Below are positions 1 to 11,699 of a stretch of DNA of 64,000 nucleotides, piece by piece (within the stretch, counting starts at the first letter, position 1; each line of letters begins with the position of its first letter). Position numbers and translations under genes: made by a program. The stretch comes from Physcomitrium patens (Eukaryota > Streptophyta > Bryopsida > Funariales > Funariaceae): NCBI RefSeq assembly GCF_000002425.4, contig NC_037254.1:18364405-18428404 (forward strand). The letters run 5' to 3'. Under the pieces are notes generated by a model. The model did no database searches. It was not told the origin of the DNA and worked only from the letters and a program-made list of their open reading frames with translations.

Positions 1-2340
1 TTAGATGATGTTCTTTATTTTAATATTCAAAAAATTGTTGGTCATAAAGATTTATTCTATGCTTTAAATTTCATATTATGTATTTTCAATTTTAATAAGT
101 TTTTCTGTGTAAAAGTTTTAAAAAAAAATTGTAATGATTTATTTTAAGAAAAATTTAAAACAAACAAAAAAAATAAAAAATAGTAAAAATAAGATTATTT
201 AGATAATTATAAGCACAATTTTATATCTTTTATTTTACTATACAAAGACTTTTATAATATAAATAGGATAATTTTAGAATTTATATTTAATTTATAATTT
301 TTTCATATATTAATTTACATGGTATATATAATAAATAGTATAAAGAAAAAAATTCCTCAATATACAAATGTATGCATTCAAATTGTAAAATATAGAGATT
401 TTTAAGTGAATTTTATATTAGGTTTTTATATTAAAAAAACATATATATATCCAAAGAATGGAAATCATGGCATTTATCACTAGCAAAATATTATCAACAC
501 TTTCAACAATAAATACACCAAAACTTAGATTGTTGCAAATATTAATGGTGTAGATGATTGGCTACAAAAGATATATAAGAAAGAATAAATATATATTGTA
601 AAATATTATAATTAGTATTCTATCAAAATGAAAATAGTATAAAATCTATTATAAAATATAAAATATTTTTTTAAAGCAAAAATATTATTTAAAGCAATAA
701 AAAAATAGAACATATGTAGTAAATACAAGCAAGGTAGTTGATTATGATGAATATAATGATATTGGTTATTGATCTTAATTTTAAGTTGAATCAAAAGAAT
801 TTGTTCCAAAATGAATTAAAAAAACCTACTTAAATTCTATATACAAGTGATACCATTAATAAGTTATATATTGATAGAATCATTGATATTATTCCTAAAG
901 ATATCAATGTTAAAGAATGTTTAATAGAAAAAATCCTCAACATTGACAATATCAACAAACAAATCAATTATATAAAAACCAAATGAGGTTTTAAAAAATT
1001 AAAAATAACTTAATTTTTAGATTTCATATTTTTATATAATATATATATATATAATTTAATATCCATATAAAAAATAATTAAAATAAATAAAAATAATATT
1101 TTTATCTATTATTAAAATCATATGCTATTCTAATTATCTTTAGGATAGTATTTCCTTGTTTAAAATACTTCCTCTTTTATTCTAATATTTGCAGCACAAG
1201 ATTGCATTTCACTATTATATTCACATGGTACATGGTCAATATTAAAATATTATGTAAATTTTTTTAAAATATTTAAAAGAAGTTGATAAGATAAGTTGTC
1301 TATAATAATTTGATTCATTAGTGCAAATTTAGAAGACCAATTTATGTGCTTCTTAAAGTCCAACATAGATGTCATTTATGGTAGTAGATATTTTATTGAT
1401 ATTTTTAAAAAATTTATAAGTACTAATTATATTTAATAATCTTCAACCTTAAAAAAAATTAGAAACTTTAAAATCAATTTATTTTTCAATGATAATGTAT
1501 ATGTAATAAATAACATACAAATATTCAATGTATCTTTTTAATACTATACTAAAAAGCTTTACTATGAATAGTCATATTAAGATTTTATCTATTTTTATAC
1601 TTTATCTATAGATAATTATATTTAAATTGATTTTTTTTAATTTATGAATCTTGCTTGTATATTATATCTAAGTAGATGAAAAAAATTAAATCAATAAGAT
1701 TTATTGATCACCAATAAGTAAATTGAAGAAGAAGAAAAAAATGATGAAAAAAATGAAAAAAATTGAAGTAGGAATAAATGTGATTTATATCCTAAAACTG
1801 AATTACATATCAAATTTTTAAAATTTTAATATATTTTTTATGCACAAGTTTATCTTATAAGCATATGCTAATTTTATGCTTATATGACAAACTATATCCC
1901 TAATAAATTATATTTCTATAAAAACATAATTTTTTTTAAATCAACAATTTCATTTGGCAATTCATAAATTGGCTAGCAATTGGACTACTACCCAAGGCCC
2001 CATCACCCCTCAACATCAATTCCCTACTTCAATGCATATTGTTCTATCTCCATATTTAGATGAGTAGAAAAGCCAAATTTAGAGGCATGTTTGCAAAAGG
2101 AGTGTATCATAGCAAACATATGTAAATCCAATGCAAGGTAGACGATCCATTTTTGATAATTTAAGCATTTCAACATATTTGCAGTAAGTGAAGAAATAAA
2201 AATAAAATACTTCTATGTAAGGAAACAAAAAAGAAAATGATTCCAAGTATTTTCACATAATTTGGCCTTTGGCCCAAAAATAGAATTAATATAAATATTT
2301 TTGGTGAAGATTCTTCTTGACCTATTTTTGACATATAGAC
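1..2340. other. AT-rich DNA with no recognisable gene
   Basis: Very AT-rich with homopolymer runs and stops in every frame. I recognise no transposon domain, RNA gene or exon here. It is probably old decayed repeat DNA. Confidence 0.5.
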
Positions 2341-2379
2341 CAGCCTAATTTCATGATTGCTTCATGCACACTCTCTTTT

Positions 2380-2620
2380 TGTTGCAATGATGTTTTCGTT
2401 GTTGTTGTTGGAAGCGCTGCTGCTATTGAAGATTACTGGCGCTATGAAGATCGGCTCTGCTGCTTGCATATACATTGATGGGAGGTCGACTATCGATGTA
2501 GGCGCTTTGACGGGCTTTGCAATGGAGTCAATTACCGATGCGGGGTCGGCCATGGTGGGCTCCACTGCTGCTATGGCGAGTTCCGCTGTTGGAGTGGTAT
2601 CAATCTATGTATTTTGATAT
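2380..2620. other. GC-richer island of unknown origin beside Copia A
   Basis: About 240 bp with clearly higher GC and CpG content than both flanks. Both strands are open over 65 or more codons (+ 2357-2617, - 2565-2362), so reading frame alone does not decide the strand. The minus frame is Ala/Ser/Pro-rich and the plus frame Ala/Val-rich. It lies just beyond the RNase H end of the neighbouring Copia element, where its 3' LTR would be expected, but I see no match to that LTR. It could be a captured or broken host exon. No function assigned. Confidence 0.3.
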
Positions 2621-2727
2621 TTCATGGATTTGGAGTGAGGTGGCTTACTGTGTGTTCTCCCACTCTATGATGTATCAAAATATGGTTATTGTAGAAGGTT
2701 TGGTGATTTTGAGTAGACCAGCAATGC

Positions 2728-4278
2728 TTAAATTGTTGTAGAATAGGTTTCTTGTTTTGAATTGAGAGGAATAAGATACATGCTTAGTTGAGATAGGCAC
2801 TGAAAATATTTCTCTTTAGGAAGAAATTTTATAAATACATCGGCTGTCATATGTGTGGTTGGTACATATTGTAATTTAATTTCTTTGGTAAGTATCTTTT
2901 CTCTTATGAAATGGTATTGTATATCCACATGTTTGCTTCTAGAGTGATATTTTGGATTTTCACTAAGAACAATTATACTTTGATTGTGTGAGTATATGAT
3001 GGTTGGTGCATGTTGAGGGAATCTAAGTTCATGTAATAATTTTCTCAACCATATGGCTTCAGTGGTTGCTTTTGTTAAAGCCATGTATTCAGATTCTGTG
3101 GATGACAAAGCAACAGATTGTTGTTTCTTGTTCCTTCAAGAGATAACTCCTCTAGCTAGTAAGAAGCAAAAGCCAGAGGTGGAGCGATGGGTGTCCTTAT
3201 CACCTGTCCAATAAGCATGAGAATAACCATGGAGAATATCACCTTGAGGTAGGTGTTGATATTTTATTCCAAAGAATAATATGCCTTTTATATATCTCAT
3301 AGTTCTTTTCAAAGTTTGAATATATGTAGGTCCTGGTTTAGAGAGATATTGTGCTAAAATGCTGATAGCATAAGCATAATCGAGTCTAGAATTAACAATA
3401 GCATACATTACATTGCCAAGAACTTGAGAATAGAGATAATTAGATAAAGTAATATGATCTTCATTGCTTAAACAAATTCTTGACTGAATTGAGGTACTTA
3501 ATGGATTGAAATTCAACATATTGAATTCATTAAGTTTATTTGTTAAGTATTTGGCTTGTTGGAGGATGATCCATCCTTCTTTTCGATTTCTTAATATGGC
3601 ATTGCCTAAAGTATAATAGATTTCTCCTTCATCAAACATATCAAATTCTTGCTAGAGAATGTCTTTGACTTTTTGAATTAAAGGAAGCTTGTTGCTGATA
3701 AGAATATAGTCATCAACATAGACTATAATTATGGTAAAATCTTGATTATGTTCTCTTTTGATGTATATGTTTGCATCTGATTTGAGACGTTGGTATTTGT
3801 GAAGGATTAAGTATTGATCTAATCATTGATACCATGCCTTAGATGATTGTTTAAGACCATATAGGGATTTATTTAATTTACATACCTTATTAGTATATAT
3901 AGAAGGTAATCCTTCAGGAATAATCATATAGATGTCTTCTTCTATAAAACCATTTAAAAAGATTGTTTTAACATCTAGTTGATGTATTTCCAAATTATGT
4001 TTAGTGGTTAAAGCAAGAACTTTGATAGAGTTAAGTTTGACTATAGGAGAGTATGTCTTTGTGTAATCAATAACTTGGGTAAAACCTCTAGTAACTAGCC
4101 TTGCTTTATATTTGTCAACACTTCCATCAGCTTTAGTTTTGATTTTAAAAATCCACTTTGAACTGATTGATTTTTGATTAGGAGGTAAATTTGTCATATG
4201 CCATGTATTATTTTTGTTTAAGGATGTAATTTCAGCATTGATTGCTTGTTGCCATTTTTGAGCATCAACCCTCTCCAT
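2728..4278 (-). pseudogene. Copia A reverse transcriptase and RNase H, broken
   Basis: The RT opens with the W-x-x-A-(I/M)-x-x-E-(I/L) stretch typical of Copia RT. It carries the L-D-V-K-T-x-F-L-N-G and Y-G-L-K-Q motifs and the Y-V-D-D active site near 3720. RNase H ends with S-S-T-E-S-E-Y near 3100. The pieces 4278-3823, 3639-3136 and 3108-2728 are all in one register, separated only by single stop codons that can be read as Arg CGA to TGA, Gln CAG to TAG and Trp TGG to TGA. It was therefore an intact polyprotein end until point mutations inactivated it. Confidence 0.9.
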
Positions 4279-4299
4279 TGCTTCTTAAATAGAGTTTGA

Positions 4300-6398
4300 A
4301 GCTTCTATGTGAGTAGAAACAAGGTGGGCTTGGTGATGTTGATTACATTGTCATTTATATTCTTTTCTACCTTGTATAAACTCCAACAATCTTGTGGTTG
4401 GTTGAATAATTCTTGTTGGTCTAGAACTAGTAGGAAGATTTGGAGCCTTCAATGTAGAATGTACTTCATCATTTGTAAGACGTAAGATCTCTTAATCATT
4501 TGGTAATGATAGTTGAGAAAAGTCTTCTATGACATCAATGTGAAAAGGAGGTTGTTCTCCCACATTTGAAGGAATAATATGTATTGGTGATTGATCTAAT
4601 ACATGTGTTTCTTGTGGTAGTGACATTGATGTAGAAGACATGCCTTAAAGAGAAGGGAGGATTTACTCATTGATTCTTTTAGTTATTGAAGGGTGTTTTA
4701 ATAATTCTAAATCTAGTAAGAGTTCTTCATTGTGCTTTTGCAAGTATGTGATTGTTTTTGAATCATGTAGATTTTCATTGAAGAGAATATCTCTTGAAAT
4801 AAGAATTTGCTGACTTTGTATATTTATAAGTCTATAGGCTTTAGATTCTTCACTATAGCCTAGAAAGATAGCCTCTTGTGAATGAGAGTCTAACTTCTTT
4901 CTTGTTTCTTTAGAAATGAATACATGAGCTTTGCAACCAAATATTTTAAGGTAGGATAAATTTGGTTGTCGTTTGTACCATAATTCAAATGGTGTTTTGG
5001 TAACTTGTACAGATTTTGTAGGGCTCCTATTTTGGAGGTAATTTGCTATTTGGAGTGCTTGATCCCAAAAATTTTAGGTAAGTTTGAATAGGATAGCATT
5101 CCAAGTACTGATCCTATTAATGTTCTATTTTTTCTTTCAGAAACACCATTTTGTTGTGGTATATAAGCTGCAATATATTTTTATTTAATGCCTTCTTTGT
5201 TACAAAATTTTTTAAAATCATTGGATGTATATTTATCTCCACGATCAGATCTTAAGGTTTTAATTTTGAAACTTGTTTGTTTTCCTACAAATTTTTTGTA
5301 TAAGGTGAATTTTTCAAATGCTTCAAATTTGTATTTCATCAAATAGACTTAGCAATATCTTCTTAGATCATCAATAAATGTGATGAAGTAAGTACATCCT
5401 GAATGTGTGCCTACTTGCATAGGTCCACAAATGTCAGAGTGTATAAATTCTAACAATTGGATAGCTCTTTGTGCACATTGTGTAGAAAAATTTTCTTTAT
5501 GTTCTTTACCTTCTATGCAAGGTTGGCATAAGGTATTTTTTCTTTCATCAAAGGAATCAATCTCCTTTGTCATGGTTTGTATTTATTTGAGTCTTTGAGG
5601 ATTTATGTGTCCTTGTCTTAGGTGCCACAAATTAGCTTTATTTAATTATATTGTTGCTGGAATAGCAATTTGAGGCTTGTTTGAAAGTATAGATATACCT
5701 AATTCATATAAATCAGGGTTTAATTTGCATATTCCAATGGTTTGACCAAATTTATTTATAAGTGTAGTGGTGCCAGCTCTTATGCGAATTTTTCCTCTTG
5801 CCTTAACTAATTGTTTGGCAAAGAATAAATTCTTTACAAGTCTAAGTATATGTAATAAATCAGGTATGATCTTTTCATCACCATTTGTAAGTTTGATATT
5901 TACATCACCATGTCCTTCAATTATACATGATGTAGTATCATCTCCTAAGTAGACAATTTGTTTGTCTTCACTTTTGATGTATTTAACAAATCCTTCTAAT
6001 TCATGACACATATGTTGAGTTGCTCCCGAGTCCACATACCACATTAAATTTGGGTTTTCTTTAACTGTAAGTGTTGCCACATATAGTTTATTTGTTTTGG
6101 TAGCAACATTTGTTTCTTTTTTGTTATTACAATTTTTACTTGCTATTCTTGTTCTACAATCTTTAATCAAGTGACCTGTTTTCTTGCAGAAAAAGCATTT
6201 CTTAATAGCAAAATTACTCTTTTCATGTGGTTTGGAGATACTAGTCTCTCTTTGTGAATTCCTCCTGAAATTCTTATTAAAATAAGATTTCTTATTATTA
6301 TTCTGAAATTTCTTACCTACATACAAGGCTGAATTATTATCAAATGTTAAATTCATGTTTCTCATGAGTGTTTCTTCTTGGATCAAATCTGTTATCAA
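4300..6398 (-). pseudogene. Copia A zinc knuckle, protease and integrase, broken
   Basis: A CCHC zinc knuckle (C-x2-C-x4-H-x4-C) lies near 6197-6156. The aspartic protease D-S-G-A-T motif follows near 6027. The integrase zinc domain ends with a C-x2-C around 5535. The DDE core has recognisable first Asp (H-S-D-I-C-G), second Asp (R-S-D-R-G-D) near 5245 and Glu (N-G-V-S-E-R). A stop at 5349 and further stops interrupt it. A 1-base loss in an A/T homopolymer pair at about 5066-5075 moves the frame, after which the integrase C-terminal part continues toward 4300 in the register used by RT. Confidence 0.85.
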
Positions 6399-6399
6399 G

Positions 6400-6980
6400 G
6401 ATGTTAATGTAATCCCAGGCTACCTTCTTAAGGAGCTAATGAAGGATCTATAACTTAGAGGCAAACTTCTCATTAAAGTGAGAATTGCTTCATCATTTGG
6501 AACTTCTGATCCTGCTGCCAACAATTGTTCCATATGTGCTCTGAAGGTATGTATGTGTTTAATAACACTATCACCTTCTTTCATTTTTAAGGTGTATAAT
6601 TTGTCTTTTAAATACATCTTAGTTATTGCATCATGTGATTCAAATATTTTTACTAATTCTTGCCATGCTGAATTTGCTCATATATAAGATTGTATATGTG
6701 AAACAATATTGTTTCCTATGCAATTATTAATTATGGTTAAAGACAAGGTATCCTTGTCTACCCATGCGCTTATACTCCCTACTCCTATGGTAGGTAAAGC
6801 TGGGATTCCGGCAGCAATTTCAGCTTCCGTTGGTTCCACTGGTAAGAGTTCTTCACCACTTACTATGGGCCATAACTTTTCAGTCTTAAAAACTAATATT
6901 AGTCTATGTTTCCATATGTTAAAATATGAACCATTGAATTTTGGAACATGATTAATGTCCACTTTTTGTGTCATCTTCAA
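6400..6980 (-). pseudogene. Copia A gag (nucleocapsid-like), broken
   Basis: The frame opens at 6980 with a UBN2/gag-like start, including the F-N-G-x-x-F-x-x-W-K arrangement typical of Copia capsid N-termini. It continues in the same register through 6617 and into the zinc-knuckle region. In-frame stops near 6679 and 6417 break it and look like CGA to TGA and CAG to TAG. In Copia elements this product forms the virus-like particle in the cytoplasm. No other start is needed, since the leader and primer site lie upstream at 6981-7261. Confidence 0.8.
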
Positions 6981-7250
6981 TATTCTTAATTTGAAATTGA
7001 ATTATAATTATTTATAAATTTGTTTTTGATCAATTCAATTTTATCTTTGCTTATAGTTTGTATGTTGCCATTTTTAGGTCTCGAATTGCTTTTCATGGTT
7101 TGATGAACTTCTAGTTCTTCATCAACCTTTGCTATTATAATGAATTGTATTGATATTATTTTCATTATAAACTATTTTTGTAATTTCAACAATTATTTTC
7201 TTAATAAAGCATTCACCAAAGCTTATTCTAAGGATCGAATATTTCTATAG

Positions 7251-7261
7251 CTCTGATACCA
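7251..7261 (-). other. Copia A primer-binding site (initiator Met tRNA)
   Basis: On the minus strand TGGTATCAGAG starts exactly at the LTR edge. This is the usual plant Copia primer site, complementary to the 3' end of initiator methionine tRNA. Confidence 0.9.
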
Positions 7262-7440
7262 TGTTGAAAACGTCATTATTATTATTATTAATATGATCAA
7301 TTGACACACAATATATATATTGTGTGTACCACAGTGACACCAAGAGTCACAACTCTTGGTGTAAGGTCAATATAGAGTAGATAGTATTCTACACATGAGA
7401 CTAGTGTATTATACAGTATAATTCTCCCAATAGTTGGACA
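7262..7440 (-). repeat. 5' LTR of Copia A
   Basis: On the + strand this 179-bp stretch begins TGTTG and ends GGACA. On the element strand it therefore runs TGTCC...CAACA, with the standard TG/CA ends. Its inner edge abuts the primer-binding site directly. An internal inverted repeat is visible (ACACAATATA around 7306-7328), as is a second hairpin with arms centred on CAAGAGT/ACTCTTG near 7338-7360. The base run just outside (7441-7445, GTCTG) would be the target duplication, but its partner cannot be found. Confidence 0.75.
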
Positions 7441-7742
7441 GTCTGGAATTTGCTGGGATTGCCAATGTTCGGAATCAGAGGTGGGAACTGGTCGAGTAGT
7501 TGAGGTTGTAGAGGATCTGACAATGATAACTATGATAAAATAACTTCTCCACGGGCTTCTGAACTGTTTACTCATGAAAGCTGGATGAGTTAACGAGATT
7601 AAAATCAGATTCAACAGCCGTTTTGAGATTTTTGTTAACGCTGAATGACGAAAAAACTGACTGTGAGTACCAAGGAGAATTACAACGTCTCTGAAGGATA
7701 TGATGGGTATGAATGTGCAATTATTCTTGTTCTCCTCCAAAG

Positions 7743-7892
7743 GAAGATGAATTTGAAGCTGCTGTGAAAAAATGCTGGGCACTTAGGTCACTGTCTCAGA
7801 AAAAGTCTAAAGGAGGACGTTCACGTATTCAGAAAGGAGCATGCAGTTCAATTGAGTACAAGGATGCCAAGGTCCTGAAACTGGACAAGTAA
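7743..7892 (+). pseudogene. Exon-like 3' end of an unidentified + strand gene
   Basis: An open stretch of 49 codons ends in TAA at 7890-7892. It is preceded by a good 3' splice site: a pyrimidine-rich run and CAAAG ending at 7742. It is Lys/Arg/Ser-rich with a normal mixed codon composition unlike the AT-rich flanks. An AATAAA lies 56 nt after the stop (7948-7953). I do not recognise the protein. The upstream exons are not evident in 7441-7742, although one short open stretch near 7445-7537 ends before a possible donor. The Copia element inserted just upstream may have cut the gene off, so this could be a stranded remnant. The strand call rests on the splice-like acceptor and poly(A) signal. 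Confidence 0.4.
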
Positions 7893-7963
7893 ACCTGGCT
7901 GCGAGATGTACCAAGATGTAAACAATCAGATAATAGCTGCAAAAAGCAATAAAGCATAATGCT

Positions 7964-7969
7964 TTTATT
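7964..7969 (-). terminator. Possible poly(A) signal of the HSPRO gene
   Basis: AATAAA on the minus strand about 580 nt after the HSPRO stop. A + strand AATAAA sits 16 nt away (7948-7953), so the two convergent 3' ends would overlap. Confidence 0.35.
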
Positions 7970-8549
7970 GGCAGTCACAAAAATAATAGCAATAACTTTC
8001 TGCTGCACATAGCTAACTCTGTAGTTGCCGCTACAATCTCGTAGCTAGGAGGTTGGTTGAAGCGGGAACAATATACACAAAAACGTTCGCACTCCGTAAT
8101 AATGTAATGTACAAATCTACCACAGTAAAATGAGAAAACAAATGGAACCGAAACACACAATTTCCGTGACAATGGTGGACTCTACGTCTGTCTACCAATA
8201 ACAGATCTGTCGAGGGCCGTCGAAGTCCGAAGACATTATCTGCACTCATTGCAGTCATAAAGAATCCATGACCCACTGAAACCTGTAATCCTCTAAGTAT
8301 AGAATCGGGGAGTGCAGGTTAAAAACAGGCACAAATCCCCTTTAGCATGAGAACTCTGTGGGTGTGTGCGCATGTGCGGGAGGAGAAGGGACCAAAGGCA
8401 AGCACCCACTTCAGCTCCAAATGAAGAGGCAATAGCCCCAAGGATTGCTTACCACCACCCCGTGTTGATGGCTAACTTTGATAATATCCTCCGCTTGTTA
8501 GAGGAACAGTTGACAATCCCACGCTGATACATCCATCGGCACAGTCATG

Positions 8550-10854
8550 TCAAGCCCCCATGGCTCCTTGATACATGAAAGCAAGGGTCGCGTAAGACTG
8601 CTTCTTCTGCAAAGATCCTGGGGTCTTCCGCATAGATCCAGAAGTCTGTAAAACCGAGAAGCACAAACAGAATATCAGCACAGAGGATCCCAATACTGAC
8701 CAAAATAATGTAGCTTCATTCTTTAGCTCCCTAAAATTCTATTGAAAAATAGGCTGTGTACCTTTTGTATTTGCTCTTCGACTGCGTCAGTCTTATTGCT
8801 ATCACTAGAAGCCTTGCTAGAGTCTCCAGTTAGGGCATCTCGCGTAGTCTTCTCCAACATGAGCTGCCTCATGATAGCGCCCTCTTCGAGCTCTGGGTTA
8901 TTATGCCAGTAGCTACCTAGGAAAGTCTTTGCGCCATCAAGGCTGGGAAAGTATGGTGGCTCGAAGTATATTTGAGATAATGCATCTGCGGCAGAGATTT
9001 CTGCTTGTGCAGTTGCCTTGTACTCTCCGCTGCCCATGACAGCGATCACTAGCTGCTGATATGAGAAGTAAAACTGCCGAACTGCTGCCTCAACCGCTTG
9101 AAAGGCTTGGAGTAAATGTATTGTAGACGAGTGGTAGGCCAAGGGTCGCCGGAATGGCGGAGTTATGTGAGTTTGCATCCCGTGCGAATGGAGCAAATCC
9201 ATCACTGCCTCCAGGAGCCTTGGACCGCCTTTGGGATCAGCCTCTACTCCCACCACCTTGGGGACCAGATGCCGAAGGTCTTTGCAGCCCTTACTGATTT
9301 GTCGTAGCTTTGTGGATCGCAAACAGTATGCACCTGAAGAGTTCACAACTCATCAGCACTAAAAATTGCGACTCATTGACGCAAGGAAGCTCAGTTTGAA
9401 AGGATCATACACATTGAGAACATGAGGGTTATCTCACCTCCGCCAATATGTTCTGTGCTGACAGCTGTCTCATCCTGGGAAATTGCAAGCTCCTCCTTCA
9501 AGCGCATGAAATCGTCCGGGTCCATGATTTGGAGTAAATCCATTGTGGAAATGAGAAGCTTCCACACTCGCTCGATGATCCAGCAATTCTTGGCAGCTAA
9601 TCCAATATCTCCTGCTTTGACCATCCTCTCAACATTCTGCAGCAGGCCGGAAGCTACTTCCAACCATGCCTCCATGATTTGATGTACAGTCGAAAGCGTG
9701 TGATCTTCAGGATGCCCAGACATGACTTGTCTGCACGCATAAACCTGCAATAGAAACTCTCCGTAAGATTCCTTCGTGAAAGTACTCAACGCCATTAAGA
9801 AAAGATCTATGAAATGATTGTGGCATGGAAACTAATGCTGCGAATGCAATGCATACGACACGAATTAAGTGAAATCGATCACGGCGTTTTCCGATTGGGG
9901 TAGTTCACTATACTAAAGCTCGTCTAAAATGCCTGCACTACTGAGAAAAATGAGCAGAATAAGATTGTGAAATAGAATGTCCCGAACCTTGTGAAAACCA
10001 AAAATTTATAATCCAGAGCAGAGGTAAATCAAAGAGGCAAAGTCCTACCGTTGGCGACTGATTGACACAAAGAAACTCCATTAAATTTCAAATCTGTAAG
10101 TGCAGACCTAATTGAGAGGTTCTGTCCAAATCCTAACAACAAGCGAGGATTAAAAAGTTCTGCAGAAGTAGTATACCTCAAGAGGGGTGCAAATTTTGTC
10201 ATACTCTAAAACCGGCTTGGCAGCGAGATTAGGCTCCCCAAGGCCAAGAGTGAATGGTGCCCGCGCCATTTGACCCTCAATGGCAAAATGTAACCGAAAG
10301 CTTACGCTTTGCGCAGTCCTCCAAGCAGCAAGGCGGGGCAACAAGCTTTCTTTGCTGAGCCTGCTCACGATGGGCTTCGAACCAGACTTGTGCCACACTA
10401 CCGACTCCGTTCCCACGGAACTACAACAATTAGAGAGATTGGACGTGGGCGCCCCCTCATCTCCCTCTACGATGCAAGCTAGAACTTCCAGCTGCAAGTT
10501 TGCAAGCGATTCCAGTCTACGAAGCCACTCGTCGCGATCTATGTAGGGCCGAGTGTCGCACAGAACGCCTGATATCACGCGGAAGACCAGCTCTAAACTG
10601 TGTAAAGCAGGTCTTACTACGCTTTCGTTTTCCCAAGACGGAAAATCTCTTGCCCGCCATAGCCGCCTCAGCTCAGGGAGGTGCAGGTAAAGCTCATACG
10701 CTTCAACCTGCTGAGGAGTCGGTTGCACAAGAGTTTCGATATCATATTTCAAGAGTAATGCCGGTACGGGCGTTCCGGGGAACACAGGGCAGGGCACCGG
10801 GCAGCGCCCTTTAGATCCCAATTCATCTGTGTCCATGCGTGGGGGAACCTCCAT
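8550..10854 (-). CDS. HSPRO: HSPRO family protein (Hs1pro-1-like), four exons
   Basis: Exons on the minus strand: 10854-10177, 9744-9438, 9333-8762 and 8645-8550. All three introns (432, 104 and 116 nt) have GT-AG ends and keep frame, giving 550 residues. Conserved HSPRO blocks are visible: L-P-E-L-R-R-L-W (59-66), R-D-F-P-S-W (69-74), T-L-G-L-G-E-P-N-L (202-210), M-D-P-D-D-F (300-305), D-P-K-G-G-P-R (361-367) and Y-F-P-S-L-D-G-A-K-T-F-L-G (456-468). HSPRO proteins were named from sugar beet Hs1pro-1 (nematode resistance). Arabidopsis HSPRO2 is a SnRK1-interacting protein induced by pathogen and salicylic acid signals. The start is the first in-frame Met, with an in-frame stop 12 codons upstream. 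The last exon adds a basic 31-residue tail, and total length exceeds typical flowering-plant homologues. Family assignment is firm; the tail exon is a prediction. Confidence 0.9.
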
Positions 10855-11683
10855 GGTTACAGTCCTGAAGGTACCCGAGCGGCGGTTTCAAGACAGGTCA
10901 CGGACCGAAACACCGAAGCTACAACCAGGAAGTTTAATGACACCCTACACGTGCACGATCCCCACAATGCAAACATCTCCTGTTCAGATATCCACGAAGT
11001 TGTCTTCTACGGGCGAGGCAACAGTCCAGCACCAAAAACACCCCCAGCCCCCAGAGAGTTTCAGCTCCACTGGCGTCGGCAGCTTTCGAGAGCCACTGTC
11101 GCAGGTCCTCCCAACGAGCTCCACACAAACAAAACGCTCACAAACCCACCCTCTGGATCGACCCAAAATGTTCAAAGATTCAAACCATGCTTCGACGTCT
11201 GATACCGTAACCTGGCCCAGAACCTTTAAAGCTCTGACAAAACCAGGATCCTACTACGACACAGGTTTGTGAGCGCCGAAGCAGAGACTGGCTCTCCAGG
11301 TTCACCAGCTCCGAACGATCCAATTGGGGCTGTTCAAGGACACGCTCGTCTGAAACACGGCGCAACTCGAGATCGCGGTGCAAGGCGACGCATCGGACGG
11401 ACGTCCGGAGTCTGAGTTGTCGCGCCGAACATGTGTCTAGAGCTAGTAGCGGGGTCAGTACCCCAGCAGAGCACTAAATGATCACCGGAAAGAGGTTCTC
11501 ACACTATCGATCAACCAATCAAACAAACAAAGAAACAAACGTATGCTAGAGCTGCCATCGACGCAGTGCGGATGCTGGTGGCTACCGATCGATAATTGGT
11601 CAACCACGACTGATGCAGTTCGACACATGAGGCTCCGCTCCGAGGAGAGCACTCAATGTTTTGAAATTCCCAGTCTCTTACTT

Positions 11684-11691
11684 TATTTATA
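11684..11691 (-). promoter_or_regulatory. Candidate TATA box for HSPRO
   Basis: TATAAATA on the minus strand at the edge where GC-rich DNA (about 10.85-11.68 kb) meets AT-rich DNA. It would give an approximately 800-nt 5' leader to the HSPRO start at 10854. The leader region has open stretches on both strands that I treat as non-coding. A leader intron is possible. Confidence 0.3.
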
Positions 11692-11699
11692 AACATATC

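Larger units (their letters stand above)
2728..7440 (-). mobile_element. Ty1/Copia retrotransposon A, decayed, 5' LTR only
   Basis: Minus-strand Copia element with domains in the order gag, protease, integrase, reverse transcriptase, RNase H. The 5' LTR (7262-7440) and the iMet primer-binding site sit at the right end. No matching 3' LTR is visible beyond RNase H, so the left end is truncated or replaced. The frame is one continuous register from 6980 to about 5070 and another from there to 2728, so a single 1-base indel near 5066-5075 separates two otherwise collinear halves. Most internal stops look like one transition away from expected codons (CGA to TGA near 3830 and 6679, CAG to TAG near 3643, TGG to TGA near 3136). 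Confidence 0.9.

Noticed and set aside
10829..11272. 147-codon + strand open frame overlapping the HSPRO start
   Set aside because: It overlaps the HSPRO first exon and leader on the other strand, has low-complexity Ser/Thr/Pro composition and no family resemblance. It is a shadow of GC-rich DNA.
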